Below are positions 49,102 to 59,040 of a stretch of DNA of 64,000 nt, piece after piece; position 1 is the first letter of the stretch, and the number at the start of each line of letters is the position of its first letter. Origin of the DNA: S5-327 sp965200975. Lineage in GTDB: Bacteria; Chloroflexota; Dehalococcoidia; Lucifugimonadales; Australimonadaceae. A program made the translations under genes and the position numbers. Under the pieces are notes generated by a model. That model was not told the origin of the DNA and searched no databases. It worked only from the letters and a program-made list of their open reading frames with translations. The stretch is from contig OZ241740.1 of NCBI GenBank assembly GCA_965200975.1, positions 124,001-188,000 on the forward strand, given 5' to 3'.

Positions 49102-49766
49102 ACGACCCGCGAGCCCCCCTGCCGCTGTTCCGTCCCGCCGGCTGGGAGCGCCCGGACGACGGGCGATTCTTCGACTCGCCGGAGGGCGGCGCCGTCTCGG
49201 CTGGCAAGGGCAACGTCCCTGGGCCGGCGCTGATCAAGAGCGCAGCGCCCGGCGTCGTAACCTCGACTGTCGATCAGCTGGCCGCCCTGGGGCGCAGCAA
49301 CTCCCTGTGGACGCTCACGTTCGGGCTCGCCTGCTGCGCTATCGAAATGATATCCACGCATATGGCCCACCACGACCTCGACCGCTTCGGCGTCGTCACC
49401 TGGCCTTCGCCCCGGCAGTCGGACGTGATGGTCGTCGCCGGCACGGTTGTGAAGAAGATGGCGGAGCCTATCAAGCTGCTGTACGACCAGATGCCCGACC
49501 CCAAATGGGTGATTGCGATGGGAACGTGCGCGACGAGCGGCGGCCCGTACTACCGCTCCTACAGCGTCGTGATGGGCGTCGACCACATTGTGCCCGTCGA
49601 CGTCTATGTGCCGGGTTGCCCTCCGCGCCCGGAGGCGCTGATGGACGGCATTATGAAGCTGCAAGAGAAGATCAAGCGCGATGCGCGCGAGGGGCGCCGG
49701 AGCGCGCCGGTCACGCTCGAGCCCTCCTCCGCGGAGGCCGCTCAGACTCCGGAGGCGGCTCAATGA
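49092..49766 (+). CDS. nuoB: NADH-quinone oxidoreductase subunit B
   Basis: 224 residues from a GTG that overlaps nuoA. The N2 Fe-S ligands are present: GLACCAIEM, GTCATSGG and VPGCPPRPEAL. An N-terminal extension of about 55 residues and a C-terminal acidic tail exceed the core. It passes electrons to quinone. Confidence 0.95.
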   Translation: MEVNDPRAPLPLFRPAGWERPDDGRFFDSPEGGAVSAGKGNVPGPALIKSAAPGVVTSTVDQLAALGRSNSLWTLTFGLACCAIEMISTHMAHHDLDRFGVVTWPSPRQSDVMVVAGTVVKKMAEPIKLLYDQMPDPKWVIAMGTCATSGGPYYRSYSVVMGVDHIVPVDVYVPGCPPRPEALMDGIMKLQEKIKRDAREGRRSAPVTLEPSSAEAAQTPEAAQ

Positions 49767-50287
49767 CCACCGGGCAGCCTCCCGCGCGGCGCGGCCCCCC
49801 CGTTGAGGTCGCTGAAGAGAAGCTCAGTCAGCGCGGTGAACACACTGCCGGGCTCCTGGCCCGCGCCCTCGGCGCGATGGCGGTCGAGACCGGCGGACGC
49901 GACGATATGCCGTGGGCGCGCGTGCGCCGCGAAGATATCGTCGCCGCGAACCGCGCCTGCGCCGCTCCCGGCGGACTCGGCGTCGATATGCTCCACTGCC
50001 TGCTCGCCGTCGACTACGTAGAGCGCATCGAGCTGGAGTACATCCTCTTCTCCATCGCGAACAACCGGAAGGCGCTCATCAAGGTCGACCTCCCGCCGGA
50101 TGACCCTACGATCGACTCCGTGACCGGATTGTGGGAGGCTGCCGGCTGGTACGAACGGGAGACCCACGACCTCTTCGGAGTCGTCTTTCGGGGCAACCCG
50201 GACCTTTCGCCGCTCCTGCTCTATGAGGGCTTCGAGGGTTACCCCGGGCTCAAAAGCTTCCCCCTGCACGACTACGAGGAGTGGTAG
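49763..50287 (+). CDS. nuoC: NADH-quinone oxidoreductase subunit C
   Basis: 174 residues. DMLHCLLAVDYVERIELEYIL, VTGLWEAAGWYERETHDLFGVVF and LLLYEGFEGYPGLKSFPL are the 30-kDa subunit signature (ExE..D.fGi.F). ATGA overlap with nuoB. Confidence 0.95.
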   Translation: MTTGQPPARRGPPVEVAEEKLSQRGEHTAGLLARALGAMAVETGGRDDMPWARVRREDIVAANRACAAPGGLGVDMLHCLLAVDYVERIELEYILFSIANNRKALIKVDLPPDDPTIDSVTGLWEAAGWYERETHDLFGVVFRGNPDLSPLLLYEGFEGYPGLKSFPLHDYEEW

Positions 50288-50351
50288 GCGTGGCGAAGGC
50301 TGTAGTTCCGGGAAAATGTCTGCTGAAGCCGCTTAAGATTGCGTAGCCCGC

Positions 50352-51464
50352 ATGACGACTGACCAGTCATACGAAAACATCGACATGATGCTGAACATGG
50401 GGCCGCAGCACCCGGCCACCCATGGCGTGTTCCGCATGATGCTCGTGCTCGACGGGGAGCGCGTGGTCGACGTTATTCCGCACATCGGCTACCTCCACAG
50501 AGGGTCGGAGAAGCTCGCGGAGCATGAGAGCTACGGCCAGGTGGTGACGCTGTTCGACCGTCTCGACTACGTGGCGAATCTGAACAACGAGCTGGCGTTC
50601 TGCCGCGCCGCCGAGCGGCTGATGGGCATCGACCCGCCGGAGCGCGCGCAGTACATCCGCACGATACTCGTCGAGCTCAACCGGCTGGCGAGCCATATGC
50701 TCTTCATTGGCACGTACGCCATCGACCTCGGCGCAATGACGCCGATTATGTACGGGTTCCGCGAACGCGAGCGAATCCAGAACCTGTTCGAGTCCGTGAC
50801 CGGCGCTCGGATGATGCATAATTTCATCCGCATCGGCGGCGTCAAGGAGGATGTCCCGGCCGACTTCGTCCCGCGAGTGCGCGACCTGCTGGAGTCCTCC
50901 GAGCGCGGCGTGGCGGAGATGGACCGGCTGCTCAGCTTCAACGAGGTGTTCCTTGCCCGCACCCAGGGCGTCGGCGTCATAGACGCGCCCACCGCTCTGT
51001 CGTGCGGCTTGACCGGGCCCGGTCTGCGCGCTTGCGGCGTTCCCTACGACGTGCGCAAGGACGACCCGTACGAGGTCTACCCGTACCTGTCGTACAAGGT
51101 GCCTATCGGCGAGAACGGCGACGCGTGGGACCGCTACTACCTGCGCGTCCTCGAGTGCTACGAGTCCATCTCCATGGTGCGGCAGTGCCTCGATCAGATG
51201 GCGCCGGGGCCGACGATGACGCAGATGCGCCGCATCGCCCGTCCTCCCCAGGGCGAGGTGTACGTTCATGCCGAGAACCCTCGCGGCGACATCGGCGTCT
51301 TCCTCGTAAGCGACGGCTCCGACAAGCCCTACCGCGTGAAAGTGCGGCCCCCTTCGTTCTGCAACCTCGTCGCGCTGCGGCCTATGATGCGCGACGCCTA
51401 CATCGCCGACGCCGTCTCGGTGCTCGGATCGCTCGATATCGTGCTCGGCGAGGTGGACCGGTGA
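50352..51464 (+). CDS. nuoD: NADH-quinone oxidoreductase subunit D
   Basis: 370 residues, 49-kDa subunit. GPQHPATHGVFRMMLVLDGE, PHIGYLHRGSEKLAE, FDRLDYVANLNNE and DIGVFLVSDGSDKPYRVKVR are conserved. It forms the quinone pocket with NuoB. The C-terminal Arg is as expected for the family. Confidence 0.96.
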   Translation: MTTDQSYENIDMMLNMGPQHPATHGVFRMMLVLDGERVVDVIPHIGYLHRGSEKLAEHESYGQVVTLFDRLDYVANLNNELAFCRAAERLMGIDPPERAQYIRTILVELNRLASHMLFIGTYAIDLGAMTPIMYGFRERERIQNLFESVTGARMMHNFIRIGGVKEDVPADFVPRVRDLLESSERGVAEMDRLLSFNEVFLARTQGVGVIDAPTALSCGLTGPGLRACGVPYDVRKDDPYEVYPYLSYKVPIGENGDAWDRYYLRVLECYESISMVRQCLDQMAPGPTMTQMRRIARPPQGEVYVHAENPRGDIGVFLVSDGSDKPYRVKVRPPSFCNLVALRPMMRDAYIADAVSVLGSLDIVLGEVDR

Positions 51465-52720
51465 GGGCGTTGGTGCGGTCGCTTCCTGTGCAGATGGCGA
51501 TACTCGCGGTGGTGGGCGGCGCGGTGACCGCTCTTATCGTGGCCTTCGCCGCGGCGATGGCGCTCTTCGGCGACCCCGGAGAGGAGATCACGCTCGAGGC
51601 GGCGGGCAAAGTAGCCGTGACGCTCTTCGTTCTCCTTAACGTCGTGATGGCGCTGGGCACGTCGCTCGTATGGCTCGAGCGCAAGCAGCTTGGCCGGATG
51701 CAGGGGAGAGTCGGCCCGACGCGAGTAGGCCCGTTCGGCCTGCTGCAGGTCGTCGCCGACGCAATCAAGCTCGTGATGAAAGAGGACGTCGCTCCGGCGA
51801 ATTCGTCGCGCCTCATCTTCTACGTTGCGCCGGTGCTGGTGTTCGTTCCGAGCTTCGTCGTGTGGCTCACCATCCCGCTGACGCAAGATCTGGTGGTGCG
51901 CAGCCTCGAAATGGGGCTCTTCTTCTTCATCGCCGTGTCGGTGCTCAGCATCGTCGGGCTGGTGCTCGCAGGCTGGAGCTCCAACAGCAAGTACGCAATC
52001 CTCGGCGGGTTTCGCTCCGCGGCGCAGCTGGTGAGCTACGAGATACCTATCATCATGGCCGTGCTCGGCGTCGCGATGCTGGCCGACTCGATGAGCTTCA
52101 TCGACGTCGTGGATGCGCAGCGCAACGCGCCGTACATCGCGGTGCAGCCGCTCGCGTTTCTCGTGTTCTTCGTCGCCGGCCTCGCGGAAGTGGGCCGGAC
52201 TCCGTTCGACATCTATTTCGCGGAATCGGAGGTTGTCGGCGGGCCGTTCGTCGAGTACAGCGGCGCGCACTGGGCGATATTCTTCCTCGCGGAGTACGTC
52301 AATACGTTCGTGATTGCGGCGCTGGCGTCGCTGCTCTTCCTCGGGGGATGGGTCTGGCCGTTCGGCGACTTGCCTCAGCCGGCGGCGATAGCGCTCTTCC
52401 TCGGAAAGACGTATGCGGTCGCGGGCGCCATCTTCTGGGTGCGCGCCACGCTCCCCCGGCTCCGCATCGACCAGCTCATGGGTTTCGGCTGGAAGCTGCT
52501 CATTCCCCTCGCCTTTGGCAGCATCATCGCGACAGGGGTTCAGCTATTCTATGGCTGGCCCCTCTGGACGCTGACGCTGATGTCGATCGGCCTCCTCGCC
52601 ATTCCGGTGGTCGCCCACCTGCGCACGCAGCGCAAGGACGTAACGCAGACCGCCGAGAGGTACGCGCAGCGGGCCGTGTCCGTTCAGGCGCAGCCGAGAC
52701 CGGAGAAGACACAGGCATGA
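51461..52720 (+). CDS. nuoH: NADH-quinone oxidoreductase subunit H
   Basis: 419 residues from a GTG overlapping the nuoD stop. About eight to nine spans. ERKQLGRMQGRVGPTRVGPFGLLQ, KYAILGGFRSAAQLVSYEIP, EVGRTPFDIYFAESEVVGGPFVEYSG are signature segments. It follows nuoD directly; nuoE, nuoF and nuoG, which usually lie here, are missing. Confidence 0.96.
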   Translation: MRALVRSLPVQMAILAVVGGAVTALIVAFAAAMALFGDPGEEITLEAAGKVAVTLFVLLNVVMALGTSLVWLERKQLGRMQGRVGPTRVGPFGLLQVVADAIKLVMKEDVAPANSSRLIFYVAPVLVFVPSFVVWLTIPLTQDLVVRSLEMGLFFFIAVSVLSIVGLVLAGWSSNSKYAILGGFRSAAQLVSYEIPIIMAVLGVAMLADSMSFIDVVDAQRNAPYIAVQPLAFLVFFVAGLAEVGRTPFDIYFAESEVVGGPFVEYSGAHWAIFFLAEYVNTFVIAALASLLFLGGWVWPFGDLPQPAAIALFLGKTYAVAGAIFWVRATLPRLRIDQLMGFGWKLLIPLAFGSIIATGVQLFYGWPLWTLTLMSIGLLAIPVVAHLRTQRKDVTQTAERYAQRAVSVQAQPRPEKTQA

Positions 52721-53271
52721 TAGGAACGCTCAAAGGGCTCCGCACCACGCTGCTCTGGCTCTTCAGGCGGCCTGTTACGGCGCACTATCCCGACCAGCAC
52801 CTGCCCGTGCAGCAACGCTATATGGGGTTCCCCGCGCTGCTCACCGACGACACTGCAGGAGAGCCGTTCTGCACCGGCTGCATGGTGTGCGTCCGCGAGT
52901 GCCCCACCCAGTGCATGAGCGCGCAGATGCACGACAACCCCAAGTTCGCCGACGGAACAAGCCACCGGCGCAAGATTATCGAGACATTCGAGATCAACCT
53001 GAACCGGTGCATCCTCTGCGGCATCTGCGTCGACGTCTGCTCGTTCGACGCGATCGAGATGTCGTACGAGCACGAGCTGGCGAGCTATGCCCGGGCGGGG
53101 GCCCGCGCCGACCTTCCCACCCTCCTGTCGCAGGGCCGCCGCTACATGGACGCGAGCGGCTGGACGCCGGAGAACCGCGAGAAGAATGTGGCCGCCGCCG
53201 CGCTTGCCAAGAAGGCCGCCGCGCAGCCCGCAGCTTCCGGCGCGGCGGCGGCGGCGGAGGACGGCGAGTAA
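52717..53271 (+). CDS. nuoI: NADH-quinone oxidoreductase subunit I
   Basis: 184 residues. Two 4Fe-4S motifs: CTGCMVCVRECPTQC and CILCGICVDVCSFDAIE. The Ala-rich C-terminal tail of about 30 residues is probably disordered. ATGA overlap with nuoH. In complexes without NuoEFG this subunit is where reduced ferredoxin or another donor could deliver electrons. Confidence 0.95.
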   Translation: MIGTLKGLRTTLLWLFRRPVTAHYPDQHLPVQQRYMGFPALLTDDTAGEPFCTGCMVCVRECPTQCMSAQMHDNPKFADGTSHRRKIIETFEINLNRCILCGICVDVCSFDAIEMSYEHELASYARAGARADLPTLLSQGRRYMDASGWTPENREKNVAAAALAKKAAAQPAASGAAAAAEDGE

Positions 53272-53274
53272 CCA

Positions 53275-53865
53275 GTGGACACAGCGGTCTTCTACGTCGT
53301 CGCATTCGTAACGGTGGCCGCCGCCATCGGCGTCGTCAGCACACGAAACATCGTGCACGCGGCGCTCTTCCTCCTGGCGGCCCTCTTGGGCGTTGCCGGC
53401 GTCTTCGTGCTGTTGTACGCCGAGTTCCTCGCGCTGGTGCAGCTCCTCATCTACGGCGGAGCCGTCACTATCGTCATCCTGTTCGCGCTGATGCTCACTC
53501 GGAGCGGCGAGTACGAGGCCGACGCCGACACGCGGCGATGGCCGGTCGCCGCGCTAGTCTCGGCAGGCCTGTTTGCGCTGCTGGCGACCGTGTTTATGGC
53601 CGACGCCAGCCGCTTCAACTCCGGCGAGCGCGAGGGCGTGCCGTTCGAGACCCTCGCCCGCGACCTGTTCGTCGAGTGGGCTGTGCCGTTCGAGATCGCC
53701 TCGCTCGTGCTGCTCGTCGCGCTCGTGGGCGCAGTGGTTATCGGTCGCGCCGGAGGCGAGGAAGACTCCTCGTTCCCGGAGTCCGACGACCCCGACGCCC
53801 CGCCCGACGAACAGTCGCGCCCCTCCGGCAGGGCGCGCGCGCAGCGGCGGCAGAGGCGCGCATGA
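53275..53865 (+). CDS. nuoJ: NADH-quinone oxidoreductase subunit J
   Basis: 196 residues from GTG. Five spans; NIVHAALFLLAALLGVAGVFVLLYAEFLALVQ is the conserved ND6-like stretch. Charged C-terminal tail of about 40 residues. Overlaps nuoK. Confidence 0.94.
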   Translation: MDTAVFYVVAFVTVAAAIGVVSTRNIVHAALFLLAALLGVAGVFVLLYAEFLALVQLLIYGGAVTIVILFALMLTRSGEYEADADTRRWPVAALVSAGLFALLATVFMADASRFNSGEREGVPFETLARDLFVEWAVPFEIASLVLLVALVGAVVIGRAGGEEDSSFPESDDPDAPPDEQSRPSGRARAQRRQRRA

Positions 53866-54167
53866 CCCTCGCGCAATTCCAGCTTCTGAGCGCGCTGCTC
53901 TTCTGCATCGGCCTCTACGGCGTGCTGGCCCGGCGGAGCGCCGTGCTCGTGCTCATGGCCATCGAACTCATGCTGAACGCCGTGAACGTCTACGTTATCG
54001 CGCTGGCCGCGTTCCGCGATTACGGCGGCTCGACCGGGCAGGTGATCGCCGTGTTCGTCATCACCATAGCGGCGGCGGAAGTGGGCCTCGCGCTGGCGAT
54101 CATTATGCGGCTGTTCCGAAGCCGCGGCTCCGTGAACGTCGACGAGATCGACCGGATGAGGGGATGA
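53862..54167 (+). CDS. nuoK: NADH-quinone oxidoreductase subunit K
   Basis: 101 residues, three spans. IGLYGVLARRSAVLVLMAIELMLNAVNVYVI with the conserved Glu residues of ND4L; EVGLALAIIM near the C-terminus carries the second. Confidence 0.95.
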   Translation: MTLAQFQLLSALLFCIGLYGVLARRSAVLVLMAIELMLNAVNVYVIALAAFRDYGGSTGQVIAVFVITIAAAEVGLALAIIMRLFRSRGSVNVDEIDRMRG

Positions 54168-54176
54168 AGGAGTAGC

Positions 54177-56066
54177 GTGGAGCAGGCCTGGATCATCCCG
54201 CTCTTCGGCGTTGGCGCGTTCGTCGTTCTGGCGCTGTTCCGAGGCTACCTGCCGCGGCAGGGCAAGCACCTCGCCGTGCTGGCCGCCGGCGCCGCCTTCA
54301 TTCTTGCCTGGAACCCGCTGCTCGATATGCTCGGCAGAGGCGCCGGGGAGTATCACTTCCCCAAAGAATGGTTCGCCGCGGGGCCGATCAGTGTGGGCTG
54401 GGGCATCATCGTCGATCCCCTCACCGTCGCGATGCTCCTGCTCGTAACGTTCGTATCCGTCGTGGTGCAGGTCTACTCGCTCGGCTATATGCAGCGCCAC
54501 GAGGGCCGCGCGACCGTCGACGATCCCCGCATCGGATGGTACTTCGCAGCGCATTCGCTCTTCACTGCGAGCATGCTCACGCTCGTGCTGGCCGACAACT
54601 TGCTGCTGCTCTACGTGGGATGGGAGCTAGTGGGGCTGTGCTCGTATCTGCTCATCGGCTTTTGGTTCGAGCGGACGAGCGCTTCCGACGCCGCCAAGAA
54701 GGCGTTCATCACTACCCGAGCCGGCGATGTGGGGCTCCTCATCGGCATCGTGCTGCTCGCCGCCGAGTTCGGCACGTTCGACATCCTCACAATCATGAGT
54801 CAGCTGGACGCGCCCGGCGTCAACGATACGGTCGTAACCGCCAGCGCGTTCCTCATCTTCTTCGGCGCGATGGGCAAGTCGGCGCAGTTTCCCCTGCACG
54901 TGTGGCTTCCCGACGCGATGGAGGGCCCGACGCCGGTCAGCGCTCTCATTCACGCTGCGACCATGGTCACCGCCGGCGTCTTCCTCGTCGCCCGTCTCTT
55001 TCCCCTGTTCGAGGCAGTCGAGAGCGCGCAGCTTGCAGTGGCGATTGTCGGCCTCGTCACCGCGCTGATGGGCGCAACGATGGCCCTGGTGATGACCGAC
55101 CTCAAGCGAATCCTCGCCTACTCCACTATGAGCCACCTCGGGTTCATGATGCTTGCGCTCGGAGCCGGAGGCTACACCGCGGCCATCTTCCACCTGCTGA
55201 TGCACGGCGTCGCCAAGGCGATGCTCTTCCTCGCCGCCGGCTCGATTATGCACGCGATGCACGACGAGACCGACATCCGCAAGATGGGAGGCCTTCGCAA
55301 GCGGATGCCCGTTACCGCCGCCGCCTTCATCGTCGGCGCGCTGGCCTTGGCCGGCATTCCTCCCCTCAACGCGTTCTGGAGCAAGGACGAGATACTCCTC
55401 GCAGTGACCGGCGGCCTCCACCCCGCGTTCGCCGCGCTCTTCCTCGTCGCCATCGTCCTGAGCGCCCTCTATATGGCCCGCGCGATCTGGACGGTGTTCC
55501 TCGGCCCGCTCAAGCAGGAGAACGACAGCGTCCACGAATCGCCCGCGGTTATGTCGGCCCCCCTCGCGCTGCTGGCTGTTCTCGCCGTCGCCTCCGGCTT
55601 CATCGCGCTGCCGCTGGGCGCTTACGACGGCGTTGGCTCGTTCATTTACGACATCGCCCACGGCCCTCACGCGTTCAAGTTCGACCCCGTGTGGGGCGGC
55701 GTCAGCATCATCCTCGCCCTCGCCGGACTCGGCACCGGCTACGCGCTCTACGGCGGAACGGGCGGCAGGGCCGACGCCATTCGCGAGAGGTTCGCCGGCC
55801 TCCACCGCGTTATCGCGAACCGCTACTACATGGACCACGCGTACCAGTGGCTCGTCGACCAGATCGTTCTGCGGGTGAGCCGCCGCCTTGCGCTGTTCGA
55901 CCGCAAGATAGTGAACGACGTCGGCGTCAACGGCCCCGGCGCCGGCGTGGTCGAAGCCGGGCGCCGCCTCCGCCGCCACGTGACGGGGCTGTTCGCCGAC
56001 TACGGCGCCGGCATGGCGGTGGGCGTTGTCGTTCTCGCGGTCGTCCTCTGGAGGCCGTGGGCATGA
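54177..56066 (+). CDS. nuoL: NADH-quinone oxidoreductase subunit L
   Basis: 629 residues from GTG 54177 (GAAGGAG upstream). Antiporter-like subunit with about 16 spans; YVGWELVGLCSYLLIGFWFER, GKSAQFPLHVWLPDAMEGPTPVSALIHAATMV are diagnostic. The C-terminal lateral helix region is present. Proton pumping. Confidence 0.96.
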   Translation: MEQAWIIPLFGVGAFVVLALFRGYLPRQGKHLAVLAAGAAFILAWNPLLDMLGRGAGEYHFPKEWFAAGPISVGWGIIVDPLTVAMLLLVTFVSVVVQVYSLGYMQRHEGRATVDDPRIGWYFAAHSLFTASMLTLVLADNLLLLYVGWELVGLCSYLLIGFWFERTSASDAAKKAFITTRAGDVGLLIGIVLLAAEFGTFDILTIMSQLDAPGVNDTVVTASAFLIFFGAMGKSAQFPLHVWLPDAMEGPTPVSALIHAATMVTAGVFLVARLFPLFEAVESAQLAVAIVGLVTALMGATMALVMTDLKRILAYSTMSHLGFMMLALGAGGYTAAIFHLLMHGVAKAMLFLAAGSIMHAMHDETDIRKMGGLRKRMPVTAAAFIVGALALAGIPPLNAFWSKDEILLAVTGGLHPAFAALFLVAIVLSALYMARAIWTVFLGPLKQENDSVHESPAVMSAPLALLAVLAVASGFIALPLGAYDGVGSFIYDIAHGPHAFKFDPVWGGVSIILALAGLGTGYALYGGTGGRADAIRERFAGLHRVIANRYYMDHAYQWLVDQIVLRVSRRLALFDRKIVNDVGVNGPGAGVVEAGRRLRRHVTGLFADYGAGMAVGVVVLAVVLWRPWA

Positions 56067-57565
56067 GGACGTACGTCCTCGAAGGACTCATCTATCTCCC
56101 GATGCTCACGGCGGCGCTGCTGCTGCTCGTGCCGACGGGATGGAAGAGCCTGACGCGGGCGATAGGCGTCGCATCGGGCGCGCTGCTGATGGCCGCCTCC
56201 GCATACGTGTTCATCGCGTTCGATAACAGCCCGGGGGCTGCGGTGTTCCAGATGGGGCGCGTCTACCCCTGGCTCGAGAGCGTCGGCATCGACTTCCGGC
56301 TTGGGGTTGACGGCGTGGCCGCGCTGATGGTGCTCCTCACCGGCATCGTTTCGCTCACCGGCGCGGTGATAGCCGCCAACATCGACCGCGACCCCAAGAA
56401 CTACTACATCCTCCTGTTCGTGCTCATCGCCGGCGTCTACGGGACGTTCGTATCGCTCGACCTCTTCTTTTTCTTCTTCTTCTACGAACTCGCCATTGTG
56501 CCGATGTACCTCCTCATTGCCGTGTGGGGGTCGAGCTCGACGTTCAAGGACTTCGCCCGCTCGAAGGAGTACGGCGCGCTCAAGCTCGTGCTGATGATCG
56601 TGGCCGCCAGCGTGCTGGTGTGGATCGCCATCATCACCATCTACGTAACGGCGGGGGCTGGCACGTTCAACATCCTCGCCTTGCGCCAGGCAGTGGACGA
56701 TGGCGCCCTCTCGACGGAATTTCAGAATGTCGTCTTCCCGCTCGTGATGATCGGGTTCGGCCTCCTCGCCGGCCTGTGGCCGTTCCACACCTGGTCGCCC
56801 GACGGCCACGTCGCCGCTCCTACATCGGTCAGCATGCTCCACGCCGGCGTGCTGATGAAGCTCGGCGCGTTCGGCATCATCCGGGTCGGCATGCTGCTCC
56901 TGCCGGAGGGCATGCAGAACTGGGCGCTCGTGCTGTTCATCCTCGGCACAGTGAACGTTCTCTACGGCGCCGTCTCCGCAATGGCCCAGACCGACCTGAA
57001 GTACGTCATCGGCTATTCCAGCGTCAGCCATATGGGCTACGTCATAATGGGCATCGCCACGCTCGACAGCGTCGGACTTGCGGGCGCCGAGCTGCAGATG
57101 TTCTCCCACGGCGTGATGACGGCCCTCTTCTTCGCTATCGTCGGCGCCATCTACGAGCGCGCCCACACCCGAGACTCCCTTGTCCTCAATGGCCTGGCGA
57201 CGCGGATGGGCAAAGCGACCGCGCTGTTCGCCGTCGCCGGCCTGGCGTCGCTCGGGCTGCCGGGCCTCAGCGGATTCGTCGCCGAGCTGCTGGTGTTCGT
57301 CGGCGCCTTCCGCACCGAACCGCTTCTCGGCGCGCTCGGCATCCTCGGCGCAGCCGTCACGGCGGTCTACATCCTCCGGCTTATCGGGCGCGTCTTCTTC
57401 GGGCCCCGCGATCCCCAGTGGGACGGTCTGACCGACCTTGATCTGCGCGAGACGGCTGCCGCCGGCGCGCTGGTGATCCCCATTGTCCTGGTGGGCGTCT
57501 ACCCCGCGCCGTTCCTCGATGTGCTCCGCCCGAGCATCGACGCAGTCCTGGGAGGTCTCCTGTAG
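56063..57565 (+). CDS. nuoM: NADH-quinone oxidoreductase subunit M
   Basis: 500 residues. FFFYELAIVPMYLLIAVWG, GLWPFHTWSPDGHVAAPTSVSMLHAGVLMKLG and SVSHMGYVIMG are signature segments of the ND4 type. ATGA overlap with nuoL. Confidence 0.96.
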   Translation: MRTYVLEGLIYLPMLTAALLLLVPTGWKSLTRAIGVASGALLMAASAYVFIAFDNSPGAAVFQMGRVYPWLESVGIDFRLGVDGVAALMVLLTGIVSLTGAVIAANIDRDPKNYYILLFVLIAGVYGTFVSLDLFFFFFFYELAIVPMYLLIAVWGSSSTFKDFARSKEYGALKLVLMIVAASVLVWIAIITIYVTAGAGTFNILALRQAVDDGALSTEFQNVVFPLVMIGFGLLAGLWPFHTWSPDGHVAAPTSVSMLHAGVLMKLGAFGIIRVGMLLLPEGMQNWALVLFILGTVNVLYGAVSAMAQTDLKYVIGYSSVSHMGYVIMGIATLDSVGLAGAELQMFSHGVMTALFFAIVGAIYERAHTRDSLVLNGLATRMGKATALFAVAGLASLGLPGLSGFVAELLVFVGAFRTEPLLGALGILGAAVTAVYILRLIGRVFFGPRDPQWDGLTDLDLRETAAAGALVIPIVLVGVYPAPFLDVLRPSIDAVLGGLL

Positions 57566-57567
57566 CC

Positions 57568-59028
57568 ATGCAGGTCGATTTCGGACTGCTGCTCCCCGAG
57601 TTCCTGCTCGCCGGCCTGGGCTTGCTCCTGCTCGCCGTCGACTTCACGCTGCCGTGGAAGTCGCGGCGCGCCCGCAACGGATGGCTCGCCGCCATCGCCG
57701 TCGCCGGGCTTGCCGCCGTGTGCGCGACTGCAATCGCAACGCAGCGCGGACCAGCCCAGTCGCTCTACGACGACCTGCTGCTTGTCGACCGGTACGCGCT
57801 GCTCTTCAAGGCGCTGTTTATGGCCACGGGCGCGGCGACGGTGCTGATCTCCGCCGGATACGTCTACCGCCGCATTCGGCATCCCGGCGAGTTCTACGCG
57901 ATGGTCGTGTTCGCCGTGCTCGGGGCCGGGCTGATGGCGAGCGCAGGCGAACTGCTCACCGCCTACATCGCCATCGAACTCCTCACGTTCTGCCTCTACG
58001 TGCTCGTCGCACTCAGCCGCGGCGATAGCCGGTCGCCCGAGGCCGCAGCCAAGTACATCCTGCTCGGAGCGATATCGTCCGCGCTCATGCTCTTCGGCAT
58101 CGCCGTGCTCTACGGCGCTACGGGCCTCACCGCCTTCGAACCCCTCGGCCAGGCGATATTCGAACGCGGCCTGTTCGGGCCGACGATCGCCCTCGGGTTG
58201 GGGCTCCTGTTCGCCGGGCTCGGCTTCAAGCTATCGATGGCGCCGTTCCATCTGTGGGCGCCGGACGTGTACGAGGGCGCTCCTACCCCCGTAACCGCCC
58301 TCGTCGCCGTGCTCTCGAAAGCCGCCGCGTTCGCGCTCGTGCTGCGCCTGCTCTCCAGCACGCTCGCCTGGTCGGTGGACGACTGGCGGCTGGCGCTCGC
58401 CCTGCTGGCGGCGCTCACGATGACGGTGGGCACGCTCACCGCCCTCGTGCAGGAGAACATCAAACGACTGCTCGCCTACAGCAGCATCGCTCAGGTCGGG
58501 TTCGTGCTTGTCGGCATCGTTGCCCTGAACGAGGCGGGCGCGAACGCTGTCCTGCTTCACCTCGTTGGCTACGCCTTCACGAATCTGGCCGCGTTCGCCG
58601 TGGTCATCATCGTCGAAACGAAGACGGGCAAGGAGGATATCGCCGGCTACGCAGGCCTTGCGGCCCGCTCCCCGTTCCTCGCAATGGTGATGGCGTCGGC
58701 GCTCTTTTCGCTTGCGGGGCTCCCGATATTCGCAGGGTTCATCACCAAGTTCCTGCTGTTCACCGCTGCGGTCGAGGCGGACCTCACGTGGCTGATGGTC
58801 GTCGCCGTGGTCAACAGCCTCATCTCGCTCTACTACTACATTCGCGTCATTCGCGAGATGTACGTGAGCCCCCCGCAGGAAGCAGGACGCCTTCCGCTCT
58901 CCGTCGCCGCGTCCCTCCCGGTGTGGGCGCTCTTCGCCGGCACTGTGCTCGTGGGCGTCTACCCCGCTCCCTTTATGGACGCGATCGACGCCGCCACCAA
59001 CGCTCTGGGAGCCTTCTACGGCGCCTGA
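57568..59028 (+). CDS. nuoN: NADH-quinone oxidoreductase subunit N
   Basis: 486 residues, ND2 type, about 14 spans. FKLSMAPFHLWAPDVYEGAPTPVTAL, YSSIAQVGFVLVG and LFSLAGLPIFAGFITKFLLF are typical. Last gene of the complex I operon. Confidence 0.96.
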   Translation: MQVDFGLLLPEFLLAGLGLLLLAVDFTLPWKSRRARNGWLAAIAVAGLAAVCATAIATQRGPAQSLYDDLLLVDRYALLFKALFMATGAATVLISAGYVYRRIRHPGEFYAMVVFAVLGAGLMASAGELLTAYIAIELLTFCLYVLVALSRGDSRSPEAAAKYILLGAISSALMLFGIAVLYGATGLTAFEPLGQAIFERGLFGPTIALGLGLLFAGLGFKLSMAPFHLWAPDVYEGAPTPVTALVAVLSKAAAFALVLRLLSSTLAWSVDDWRLALALLAALTMTVGTLTALVQENIKRLLAYSSIAQVGFVLVGIVALNEAGANAVLLHLVGYAFTNLAAFAVVIIVETKTGKEDIAGYAGLAARSPFLAMVMASALFSLAGLPIFAGFITKFLLFTAAVEADLTWLMVVAVVNSLISLYYYIRVIREMYVSPPQEAGRLPLSVAASLPVWALFAGTVLVGVYPAPFMDAIDAATNALGAFYGA

Positions 59029-59040
59029 CCCCGTCCGCGC

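Noticed and set aside
31216..50800. GGTTCGA-type sequences resembling tRNA T-loops (e.g. in ppdK and nuoD)
   Set aside because: They lie in coding sequence with no matching acceptor stem or anticodon arm.
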